Positions 1 through 6,637 of a DNA stretch of 9,349 nt are shown here, piece by piece. The notes beneath the pieces were generated by a model. That model was not told the DNA's origin and searched no databases. It saw nothing but the letters and a program-made list of their open reading frames with translations. The stretch's first letter is position 1; each line of letters begins with the position of its first letter. The DNA is from CAUZEO01 sp963578625 (lineage in GTDB: Bacteria > Verrucomicrobiota > Kiritimatiellia > SLOV01): contig CAUZEO010000209.1 in assembly GCA_963578625.1 (NCBI GenBank), positions 1 to 9,349 of the forward strand, read 5' to 3'. The translations under genes were made by a program, and so were the position numbers.

Positions 1-1384
1 CCTGGTTCCAATGCGTGTGGAGAGCGCTTTCCTCGTCAATGATCACCGCAATCTCACTCTCATACCGAGTCATGGTGGCAGCACGCTTTTCGTAGAGCTG
101 GAGAAGCGCTCCCAGATCGTCCCAAAGCTCCTTCGAATCAAACCATCCCCGGGTGCCGGAGGTCATCCACCAGGCGCCCGTCCGGTGCGCCAGTGCCTGC
201 GCGAAATTGCGTCGCAGTACCCACGTCGTGTGGTCGGGTTCGGAGACTCTTCCAAATCCCATGTCCGGCGCAGAGAGATGGGTTCGCGTATCATCCTCGT
301 TCACCCACAGCTTTCCATGAAGGTGAATGGAATCGACCGGCGCCATAAAGGGAGCCGTGCCCGCCAGGGCCCTGTCTCCATATGAAATGGGCCCGCAAAG
401 AACATCGATATCCGGGCACTCCAGGATTCGTGTCAACCGGTGATGGCCCGTCTGGGAACTGATCTCAAATAAGTATCCATAGAAGAGAACCACCAGTTTT
501 CGCCGGTTCGTCTCCTCCTTGATCGCATGCGCGAATTGCTCCAGGACTTCCACCATAGCAACCTGCACGTACTCCTGGTAGTCCATGGTTCTCCGCTGCC
601 GCGCCGGATCGCGGAAGGAGCCGTGGAGATAGGTAGATCGTTCACGCGAGGTCGGTACGGTGACTGAATCGAAATCCACCCCCGCTTTCTTCCAGGCCCG
701 CTGGAGAGCGGTTGGATCTTCACTGTACTTCTGCGCGAGCCAATCCCGAAACCCATCTCTCATGGCCGGCCCGAAGTCCTCCGCAGGGTGGATCCATTCG
801 GTGGCGCCCGGCTCGTACCCCTGACCCCCCGGATGGTACCCGAGGACGTGATCCCCGTAGTTGTCCTCCAGAAATCGCACGGCTCCGCGCAGCGAGGCCT
901 CCGCCTCGGATCGCCACTTTTTCGATGCCGCGGAAACTCGCCCGAAGGACTTTCCTTCCTCCGTGCGAATACACTCTTCCGGATTGGCCTCCGTCCACCA
1001 GGCGGGAGCATCGGTATCGATGCGGAGAATCAGTGTACCCTCCGGCGCAAGTTTCAGGAAATCGTCCATCGTCTTCCTGACGCCGCTGTAGTCAGCCTCC
1101 TCCCCCGGCCTCGGCCAGGGCATCTTCAAGTTGTGCCGAATGCCGGTTGAATGATGGCGGTATCCCGCCGCAACCGAATACCGGATTTCACGCCATCCGG
1201 TTTCAAGGGTGGACTCCACCGGATGGGTCACATTGTTAAAAAAAATCAACGGGGCAAGGATGTCACCGTTCACGTGTAGCTTGGGCGTTCCCCGGTGCAC
1301 TTTCACCGTCCCCTCCAGGGCGAATGAGGAGACCACCGACAAGCAAAGGAAGGCGGTCGGCAGAAGTTGTGTTTTCCGCGTCAT
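1..1384 (-). CDS. Secreted GH-A clan (beta-galactosidase/GH42-like) hydrolase, 3' end cut off by window edge
   Basis: The frame is open from an ATG at 1384 to the left edge, giving 461 residues without a stop; the C-terminus is outside the window. Residues 1-22 form a signal peptide (basic MTRK, hydrophobic core, SSFA cleavage before LEG), which supports this start although no good Shine-Dalgarno is visible. The rest resembles a clan GH-A TIM barrel: an RIDTDAPAWW strand (121-130), GYHPGGQGYEPGATEW (182-197) with E196 as candidate acid/base, and LWVNEDDTRTHL (359-370) with E363 as candidate nucleophile. GAWWMTSGTRGWFD (403-416) is typical of late barrel strands in GH42-like proteins of PVC bacteria. 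The catalytic assignments come from motif position, not alignment. The gene lies 100 bases downstream of another GH42-like gene on the same strand but is clearly a different subfamily. The substrate is unknown; a beta-galactoside-type sugar is the best guess. The protein is likely periplasmic or exported. Confidence 0.8.
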   Translation of the reverse strand, partial: MTRKTQLLPTAFLCLSVVSSFALEGTVKVHRGTPKLHVNGDILAPLIFFNNVTHPVESTLETGWREIRYSVAAGYRHHSTGIRHNLKMPWPRPGEEADYSGVRKTMDDFLKLAPEGTLILRIDTDAPAWWTEANPEECIRTEEGKSFGRVSAASKKWRSEAEASLRGAVRFLEDNYGDHVLGYHPGGQGYEPGATEWIHPAEDFGPAMRDGFRDWLAQKYSEDPTALQRAWKKAGVDFDSVTVPTSRERSTYLHGSFRDPARQRRTMDYQEYVQVAMVEVLEQFAHAIKEETNRRKLVVLFYGYLFEISSQTGHHRLTRILECPDIDVLCGPISYGDRALAGTAPFMAPVDSIHLHGKLWVNEDDTRTHLSAPDMGFGRVSEPDHTTWVLRRNFAQALAHRTGAWWMTSGTRGWFDSKELWDDLGALLQLYEKRAATMTRYESEIAVIIDEESALHTHWNQ

Positions 1385-1484
1385 GATTGTCGGCTCACTC
1401 GTAGTTTTGGCTTCCTGCCAGAGCAGTGCAAGAGAAGATCATGTGAAGGAGGATGCCTAGAGTGCGCTGCCCCATTCGCTTTTC

Positions 1485-3776
1485 TCATAGTCTTCCCTCG
1501 CTCCGCGTCGCCCTTGGAAGGCCAACCTCCGCCTCATTGAACACTTCGGCGTGCTCGGAGGCCGGAATGAAAAGAAGCCTGGGCTCCATGGGCGCCAGTT
1601 CGATCGCGTCCAACTCGACGGCGCCCCCGTTCAGCAGGTCGGTGGCGGTGCCCTTCCGGTTCAAGGCCACGGTTTTCCGGGTGCCGTAGTTTACCAGCGG
1701 CACCAGCAGACCGCCACGGAAAGGAGTTACCAGGTATTCGACGTTCCACGCGTGGCTCCCGGTTCCTGTATCGTGCAAATCCACCAGAGCCAGGTTTCCG
1801 GAAGCGAGCACGGGTCGGAGGGCGGCCATGACCTCCTTCTCCGCGAGGTTCGTCCGCATTTCCGCGCTCTTCTCGATCGCCTCCGTGAAATCACGGCGCC
1901 GATGATACTCGTCCCATGCGAGGCAATCGGAACCGATTCGTATCACTCGGCCTCCACGCCGAACGAAAGCCTCCAGCCCTTGGTATGCCCCATCCGTCAC
2001 ATGCGTCGCGCGGGGTACAATGATCCAGTCGATTTCCCCGTTCGGAAGGGAAAATCCTCCCGACTCGAGTTGCCTTTCGGTGACGAATGTCACGGGTTGC
2101 CCCATGAACAGCAGCGCAGTATAGACGGACCGCACCGCCCGCGTGTAGTCCTCGTCCCAGAAAACCGAGGGCATCGAATACAGCAGGGCCACTTTCGGAC
2201 GTACTCGGCTCACTGCGGTCACCTCGTCCGTCAGGCGGTTCAGGTCCAGCATCGTCCGTCCGGCGGCATGGATGTTGGCGGGCCGGAAGTAGATCGTGCC
2301 CTGAAGGTCCGCCACGCCCTCCACCCATGGCTCCCACACCCATAAAACCGTCGCGGCCCGGTGATGCAGGGCACCCTGCCAGAGTGCGCAGCGCGTCTGG
2401 GAAACGGGTACGGTCTCCGGACCGTAGGGAATCTCGATCAGATGGCTCTCCGAATCGAAAACGGGCTGCCCGCGGAAGGCGTGTAACAGGTCATAATATA
2501 GTTGTTGGCTTCGCCACCACCATTCGTCCGGTCCTTCGTGAGAAGGGAGAGTGGCCCATGCATCGCATCCAGCCAGGTCCGTGAACTCGCAAAACAGCTC
2601 CGGATCGGGCATCTGCGCGAATGCGGCCCGGTGCCCGAGGCTGAGAACGCGCATCGCCTTCACGTGCGTGGCGACATTGGGGGCGATCGACTTGATGATG
2701 CCGTTCATCCACCGATGCCAATTCGCCATGTGACGGTGATTGAAGCAAGCCCAATCGAAATAGGCTCGGCGAACCGCGATGTCCGCCTCCTCAGGCAGTT
2801 CGAAGGCGGGGACCGGTACCTCTTCAAAACTGCCGTGCCTGGTTCCGTACAGGGCATTGAGTTCATCGATGCTTCCATGGCTCCCGGCAAGAAACTCTGG
2901 CCATAGCGGCCGACTGTGCGAATCGCGACCGCTGGTGGCGTACTCAGGTTCATTCGAAAGGCAAAAGCTGAACAATGCAGGTGAGTCTTTGACCATCGGC
3001 ACAATGGTCCGGAGCCATTTCTCGATGAACTGCCGCGCGGCAGGATGGTCGATGTTGTACTTGATGTGCCCCTGCGGAATAATTGATGTGAGACCCTCCG
3101 CGGCTCGGGACCACTCCGGCATGTAGTGCGGAGAAAGAAGGAGATCCACCTTCACTCCATGCTCTGCCGCCGACTCAAGAACAGGCAGGATCGATTGCGC
3201 GCCCTCGGTAAGCTTTCCATCTGCCTTGAGACCGGCAGGACCGCGCTCCTGCTGGATCAGCGTTGCGCCGAACTCCGGAAATTCAGGCACTGCCGCGGCG
3301 GCCGCGTTCCACACGCCGTATCCGCCGAACCAGTAAGGCCGCCGGTATCTCTGTTGCAGATCCTCCGTATACGTGGGAGCAACCAGAATCCCGTTCTCCA
3401 CCTCGACCGCTCCCCGGATCCGGGCCGGAACCCACTTGGAGGCTTCGTTTCGAAGCAGTGCCTGGATCCGATCCTCGGTCCATTGAATTACCTGCTTCAC
3501 TTCGTCGCGTTGCAATCGGGACCAGTCGTCCTCCTTGCCGGCGGGTCCGCCGTTTCTCGGCCGGCCCTCAAACGACTCCGCAACCGCAAGACCCAGTCGA
3601 ATATACGCATCACCGGACAGTTTGGGGTCGTCAACCAGAACCTGCCGCAGCTCGGAGAGTCGTGCGGTATCCGTCAAAACCGGTCGGACGCTGCTTTGAG
3701 GCGATGTCTCTGCGCCGCCGCTCAAAACTGAAGCGAGGAATCCCACTACGATCAACGTACAGCAATGGCTGACCAT
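1485..3776 (-). CDS. Secreted GH42-like beta-galactosidase candidate
   Basis: This 763-residue protein has a signal peptide (residues 1-22, hydrophobic TLIVVGFLASVLSGGA). A charged, probably helical region of about 100 residues with no recognised domain follows. The catalytic barrel starts near residue 148 (PYWFGGYGVWNA). The GH-A acid/base motif LSNEPEY is at 273-279 (E276) and the nucleophile motif VFDSESHL at 439-446 (E443), so both expected glutamates are present. Residues 527-625 (RPKVALLYSMPSVFW, then WIIVPRATHVTDGAY and a glycine-rich RRGGRVIRIGSD) match the layout of the GH42 trimerisation domain. A C-terminal beta domain ends around 735 (EPRLLFIPAS). The length is close to typical GH42 enzymes plus the N-terminal extension. 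It starts only 6 bases after the stop of the GH109-like gene, with no clear Shine-Dalgarno of its own, so translational coupling is likely. Expected activity is hydrolysis of terminal beta-linked galactose-like sugars outside the cytoplasm; the exact substrate is not decided by sequence. Confidence 0.88.
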   Translation of the reverse strand: MVSHCCTLIVVGFLASVLSGGAETSPQSSVRPVLTDTARLSELRQVLVDDPKLSGDAYIRLGLAVAESFEGRPRNGGPAGKEDDWSRLQRDEVKQVIQWTEDRIQALLRNEASKWVPARIRGAVEVENGILVAPTYTEDLQQRYRRPYWFGGYGVWNAAAAAVPEFPEFGATLIQQERGPAGLKADGKLTEGAQSILPVLESAAEHGVKVDLLLSPHYMPEWSRAAEGLTSIIPQGHIKYNIDHPAARQFIEKWLRTIVPMVKDSPALFSFCLSNEPEYATSGRDSHSRPLWPEFLAGSHGSIDELNALYGTRHGSFEEVPVPAFELPEEADIAVRRAYFDWACFNHRHMANWHRWMNGIIKSIAPNVATHVKAMRVLSLGHRAAFAQMPDPELFCEFTDLAGCDAWATLPSHEGPDEWWWRSQQLYYDLLHAFRGQPVFDSESHLIEIPYGPETVPVSQTRCALWQGALHHRAATVLWVWEPWVEGVADLQGTIYFRPANIHAAGRTMLDLNRLTDEVTAVSRVRPKVALLYSMPSVFWDEDYTRAVRSVYTALLFMGQPVTFVTERQLESGGFSLPNGEIDWIIVPRATHVTDGAYQGLEAFVRRGGRVIRIGSDCLAWDEYHRRRDFTEAIEKSAEMRTNLAEKEVMAALRPVLASGNLALVDLHDTGTGSHAWNVEYLVTPFRGGLLVPLVNYGTRKTVALNRKGTATDLLNGGAVELDAIELAPMEPRLLFIPASEHAEVFNEAEVGLPRATRSEGRL

Positions 3777-3782
3777 GATAAG

Positions 3783-5006
3783 TTACGAAACTATACTCAG
3801 CGGCTCACGCCTCTTCCAAAGCCCCCTTGTGAAATCGGGAAACTCAACCGGCTGGTTTCCGGTAGCGATGGATCGTTCGCTGAGTTCGCAGACCGCGCTC
3901 CAGGCGGCGGCATCGTACACGTCAATGTCCGGGGGCTGCCCTGTGCGAAGGCAATGGATCAGGCGGTAGTCCTCAATATAGTCCATCCCACCATGTCCGA
4001 GGCCCGTCGACATCTGGCTCTGGCTCTTCCACAGGGGGTGCTCATATTCCGTTTCATAATTTGATAGCGCCTCCCATTCATGCCCCTCGGTTCTGCCCTC
4101 GATAAAAATCTTCTCCTCGGGATACTTCCTCACGATGCCCCGCGTGCCCTGAACGCAGATATCGCGGCTGTAAGGTCGCGGTGAATCGGTGTCGTGCTTC
4201 ACGATAATGGTCTGGCCCGCCACCGTTTGAATAAGCGTCGTCACTACATCGCCGAGCGCATACTTCTGTGTAGCCTGCGGACTGTCGGGGCCAAACTCTC
4301 TCGACGCAAACAGGTTCAGTCCATTTGACGTGGTACTCAAGGAAACGAGGTGCGCAAACGTGTTGCCTCGGTTGATATTCATGCATTGAGCCACCGGACC
4401 CAGGCCGTGCGTGGGATAGAGGTCTCCATTTCGCTTGGTTGAGTGCGCGGTTCGCCAGGACGATGCGCCTTCATGCCGGAATTTGTAGTCGCGCAAATCG
4501 TGCAGGTACCCGCATTCCGCGTGGATTAAATCACCTAGCAATCCGTTGCGAACCATGTTCAGGATCATCAACTCCACCTGGTCGTAGCAGCAATTCTCCA
4601 TCAAGACGCAGTGCTTGCCGGTCTTCTCGGCCGTCTCCACCAATTGCCAGCACTCGTCCAACGTGACCGCGGCGGGAATCTCCGTGGCGGCATGTTTCCC
4701 ATTCGTCATCGCCGCCACGCAGATCGGAGTGTGCCACTCCCATGGCGAGGCCGTATAGACAAGCTCCAGATCCTCCTCCCCGCAAAGCCGTTCAAATTCT
4801 CTATCGCCGCCGATGTATAAAGTCGGGTCGGGATGCCCGGCATCCGTGATGAACTTGGCGGCTTGCCTCGCGTTCTCCTCACTGGCGTCGCAAACAGCTG
4901 TGATCACAGCGCCCGGTACTCGCGCCAGGTTCTGGATATGAATCGACCCCATGCCACCGGCGCCGACAAAGCCGATTCGGATTTGCTCGATTTGTTGACT
5001 CATCAT
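3783..5006 (-). CDS. GH109-like NAD-dependent alpha-N-acetylgalactosaminidase (Gfo/Idh/MocA fold)
   Basis: This 407-residue protein has an N-terminal Rossmann fold with the dinucleotide motif GFVGAGGMG (12-20), and EIPAAV at 109-114, as in Gfo/Idh/MocA oxidoreductases. Several motifs point to GH109, which cleaves alpha-GalNAc by an NAD-dependent oxidation/elimination mechanism: MENCCYD (136-142, E137), GYLHDLRDYKF (166-176, Y167), LYPTHGLGPVAQCMNINRG (196-214, Y197 and H200), RPYSR (277-281, Y279), and GLGHGGMDYIEDYRLIHCLR near 335-354. From memory, the E. meningoseptica enzyme uses E149, Y179, Y225, H228 and Y307; the spacing of the last three matches exactly here. Unlike typical GH109 proteins, it has no Tat or Sec signal, and the Rossmann motif begins near residue 10. 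ATG codons at 5006 and 5003 are both possible. A GAGG at 5014-5011 lies 4 bases from the first and 7 from the second, so the second may be used. It sits between the VapC gene and a GH42-like gene. An ordinary sugar dehydrogenase is the alternative reading. Confidence 0.88.
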   Translation of the reverse strand: MMSQQIEQIRIGFVGAGGMGSIHIQNLARVPGAVITAVCDASEENARQAAKFITDAGHPDPTLYIGGDREFERLCGEEDLELVYTASPWEWHTPICVAAMTNGKHAATEIPAAVTLDECWQLVETAEKTGKHCVLMENCCYDQVELMILNMVRNGLLGDLIHAECGYLHDLRDYKFRHEGASSWRTAHSTKRNGDLYPTHGLGPVAQCMNINRGNTFAHLVSLSTTSNGLNLFASREFGPDSPQATQKYALGDVVTTLIQTVAGQTIIVKHDTDSPRPYSRDICVQGTRGIVRKYPEEKIFIEGRTEGHEWEALSNYETEYEHPLWKSQSQMSTGLGHGGMDYIEDYRLIHCLRTGQPPDIDVYDAAAWSAVCELSERSIATGNQPVEFPDFTRGLWKRREPLSIVS

Positions 5007-5029
5007 TGGGCCTCAGGATGCGTAACGAC

Positions 5030-5476
5030 TTAATTTTCCGGCAGGATTGGATTAAACACGCGGATGTCCGGGAATTGGAGAAAATCGGTATCGGCCCTGT
5101 GGATTTCCATGATGCCATGCTCGTGCATGAGCGTCACGGTTCGGATATCAAAGAAAAGATTGCCCGCGGGATACTGAAGTCGCTGCAGGATCGTCGGTAG
5201 GATCGACCAGTGGTTCTCACCAGCGCCCAGCGCTTGAAACCTGTCGCTATCAAAAAGCGACGTGAGGAAACGCATGCTTTCTTTCCAGGTCAAGGGGCGC
5301 TCAAAGATCTTCGGGTGGGTGGCGACCCGGAGAAATTCATACAAAAGGCCTTCCGTAAAGTACCCGGTGTCCGCGGACGCGGACGCTGCGTTGATGAACC
5401 GCATCGCAGCGGGATGTTCCTCCGCGCTGCTATTAGCCGCATAAAGAAGGATACTCGCGTCAATAATTCCAGCCAT
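5030..5476 (-). CDS. vapC: VapC-like PIN-domain ribonuclease toxin
   Basis: This 148-residue protein has the PIN layout: IIDASILLYAA at the N-terminus (D6), an acidic residue in the second helix (TEGLLYEFLRV, E42/E47), NLFFDIRTVTLMHEHGI (D110), and RADTDFLQFPDIRVFNP (D129, D131) as the last acidic strand. These carboxylates bind the metal ion used for RNA cleavage, and all appear present, so the enzyme looks intact. In the family such toxins cleave tRNA, rRNA or mRNA when released from the VapB partner; the target here is unknown. Its ATG overlaps the antitoxin stop by one base (TGATG on the minus strand), the usual arrangement for translational coupling of the pair. The GH109-like gene starts 23 bases downstream, so transcription may continue into it. 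Confidence 0.9.
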   Translation of the reverse strand: MAGIIDASILLYAANSSAEEHPAAMRFINAASASADTGYFTEGLLYEFLRVATHPKIFERPLTWKESMRFLTSLFDSDRFQALGAGENHWSILPTILQRLQYPAGNLFFDIRTVTLMHEHGIMEIHRADTDFLQFPDIRVFNPILPEN

Positions 5477-5715
5477 CAGGAATCCATCAACGCTTTCAGG
5501 GCATTGCGGTCACCAAGGTTCACCCGGGGGACGCCCATGGGATATAAAGGCAGTTGAAACGGGGTTTCAGCCTTCTTCTGACGCCGGCGTTGAAGCCCTT
5601 CCACCAGCAATTCGTTGACTACATGAGAGATTGGGCGCTTCTCCCGTCTAGCCAATATCCTCACGCCTTCCATACAAGCTTCCTCTAGAATCAAGGTCGT
5701 TCTTTTCATAAGCAT
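5476..5715 (-). CDS. vapB: VapB-like ribbon-helix-helix antitoxin
   Basis: This is a 79-residue protein. MKRTTLIL (3-10) fits the DNA-binding beta-strand of a ribbon-helix-helix protein, followed by helix EEACMEGVRILARRE (11-25) and helix SHVVNELLVEGLQRRR (30-45). The tail, rich in proline and hydrophobic residues (TPFQLPLYPMGVPRVNL), is the kind of segment that wraps the toxin's active site. ATG codons at 5715 and 5709 are both possible; the second starts directly at the ribbon (MKRTT) and is the more natural start. Neither has a strong Shine-Dalgarno. VapB normally neutralises VapC and represses its own promoter with it. The 40-base AT-rich gap upstream is the likely promoter/operator. Confidence 0.82.
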   Translation of the reverse strand: MLMKRTTLILEEACMEGVRILARREKRPISHVVNELLVEGLQRRRQKKAETPFQLPLYPMGVPRVNLGDRNALKALMDS

Positions 5716-5755
5716 ATAGACATACAGTAAAATAATATATCAACATATTCTCGGT
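5716..5755. promoter_or_regulatory. AT-rich gap upstream of vapB, probable promoter/operator
   Basis: These 40 bases separate the pseudopilin stop from vapB and are far richer in A and T than the surrounding GC-rich coding sequence (for example GTAAAATAATATATC on the plus strand). That composition and place fit a promoter with an autoregulatory VapBC site. CATA occurs twice nearby (5713-5716 and 5721-5724), but no clear inverted repeat or -35/-10 pair could be assigned. The call rests on context. Confidence 0.4.
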
Positions 5756-6556
5756 CTAGAAATCTTCCATCTGCCGCATCCACGCCGGCCAGTCTCCCGG
5801 CTTCGCGCCGCCGACGGTGGTCCAGCGGCCCTCGGTGTTGAACAGGGGATGCCACTTCAGCGTCCAGAGCGCTTTCAATCTGACGCGGCGCGCGCTCCCA
5901 TCGAGAAACCCCACGTTGATGGCGCGCTGATGCCGGTCCATCGCCACCAGCCACATGTTCTGACCGAATCCAGTAATATTCATGAAATCGGCCGAGGGCG
6001 GCGGAACATCGGAGTGCAACGGCAGCGGATGCACCCATGCGCAATCCATGATCAACGGAACGATGTCCGAGCGTTCTACATCCGCGGTGTGGTGCCAGAA
6101 GTTTTTCTCCGAGTCCGCGCCGAACCACCCACCCGCAAGAGTATGCGCGATCCAACCGTTTTTCCCGTAGCTGCCGGACGAATTCACGAGTTCGCCAGCG
6201 TGAGAGTATATTCTAAACCACGCGAACCTCGCCAATCCCCGGTGATCCGGACCGTTTCCATACCCGGGAGGTTTCGTCTTTGTGGCCTTGGGGCAGAAAA
6301 GAATCGCATCGTTGTCCGAATACCCTTCCACGGAGTGGGGCCAGAATTTCCTCTCTATATCCACATATCCTGAGAGGTCCTCGTGGTACAAAGCCAGAAT
6401 CACTCCCCATTGGTGCTCGTTGGACTTGCAATGGGCGTCGAGCGCCACCTCCCGGGCCTCCCGCAGCGAAGGGATGAGCAGGCTGGCCAGAATGGCAATG
6501 ATGGCGATGACCACCAGCAGTTCGATCAGCGTGAATGCGCCTTTCATTTCGTACAT
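5756..6556 (-). CDS. Prepilin-type N-terminal methylation protein with H-X9-DG motif (pseudopilin-like)
   Basis: This 266-residue protein begins with a class III signal: MYEMKGA then FTLIELLVVIAIIAILASLL (8-27). Cleavage after A7 would leave F at +1 and E at +5, the canonical arrangement for prepilin peptidase; cleavage after G6 is also possible. After the hydrophobic helix comes a globular domain with LFCPK at 86-90. The C-terminal H-X9-DG motif is exact: H209, nine residues (QRAINVGFL), D219-G220. This is the prepilin-type processing-associated domain, expanded to many copies in Planctomycetota, Verrucomicrobiota and Lentisphaerota. The individual proteins have no assigned function but are thought to be surface or type II secretion-like pseudopilins. 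Start codons at 6556 and 6547 (M4) are both possible; neither has a strong ribosome site. The gene lies 81 bases downstream of the DUF4838 gene and 40 bases upstream of vapB. Confidence 0.9.
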   Translation of the reverse strand: MYEMKGAFTLIELLVVIAIIAILASLLIPSLREAREVALDAHCKSNEHQWGVILALYHEDLSGYVDIERKFWPHSVEGYSDNDAILFCPKATKTKPPGYGNGPDHRGLARFAWFRIYSHAGELVNSSGSYGKNGWIAHTLAGGWFGADSEKNFWHHTADVERSDIVPLIMDCAWVHPLPLHSDVPPPSADFMNITGFGQNMWLVAMDRHQRAINVGFLDGSARRVRLKALWTLKWHPLFNTEGRWTTVGGAKPGDWPAWMRQMEDF

Positions 6557-6592
6557 TGTAGAGCAAACAAGCGCCAGTCCACTCCAAAATTC

Positions 6593-6619
6593 TTCCTCTG
6601 CAAACTTTGCGTCCTCTGC
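6593..6619. repeat. Short intergenic TCCTCTGC direct repeat
   Basis: TCCTCTGC occurs at 6594-6601 and again at 6612-6619, 18 bases apart, with a related CTTTGC between them. Read on the minus strand this gives GCAGAGGA units flanking GCAAAG, followed upstream by TTCACC. Similar GCAGAGG/GCAAAG-rich elements occur scattered between genes in many environmental bacteria (general recollection, not a search). It lies in the 81-base gap between the DUF4838 stop and the pseudopilin start. No terminator hairpin with a T-run is visible in this gap. Confidence 0.5.
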
Positions 6620-6637
6620 GGTGAAGTCAGCGGAGTC

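Noticed and set aside
433..998. Minus-strand open frames within the first gene
   Set aside because: They are in other frames than the 461-residue open frame that carries a signal peptide and barrel motifs.
1385..1484. Small gene or terminator in the 100-base gap between the two GH-like genes
   Set aside because: Only very short open frames and no hairpin with a T-run were seen.
1551..2345. Plus-strand open frame of 264 codons
   Set aside because: It is fully antisense to the GH42-like gene, whose catalytic motifs are clear; the product is low-complexity with no recognisable motif.
3126..3731. Plus-strand open frame of 201 codons
   Set aside because: It is antisense to the N-terminal part of the GH42-like gene; its arginine-rich composition is typical of a wrong frame.
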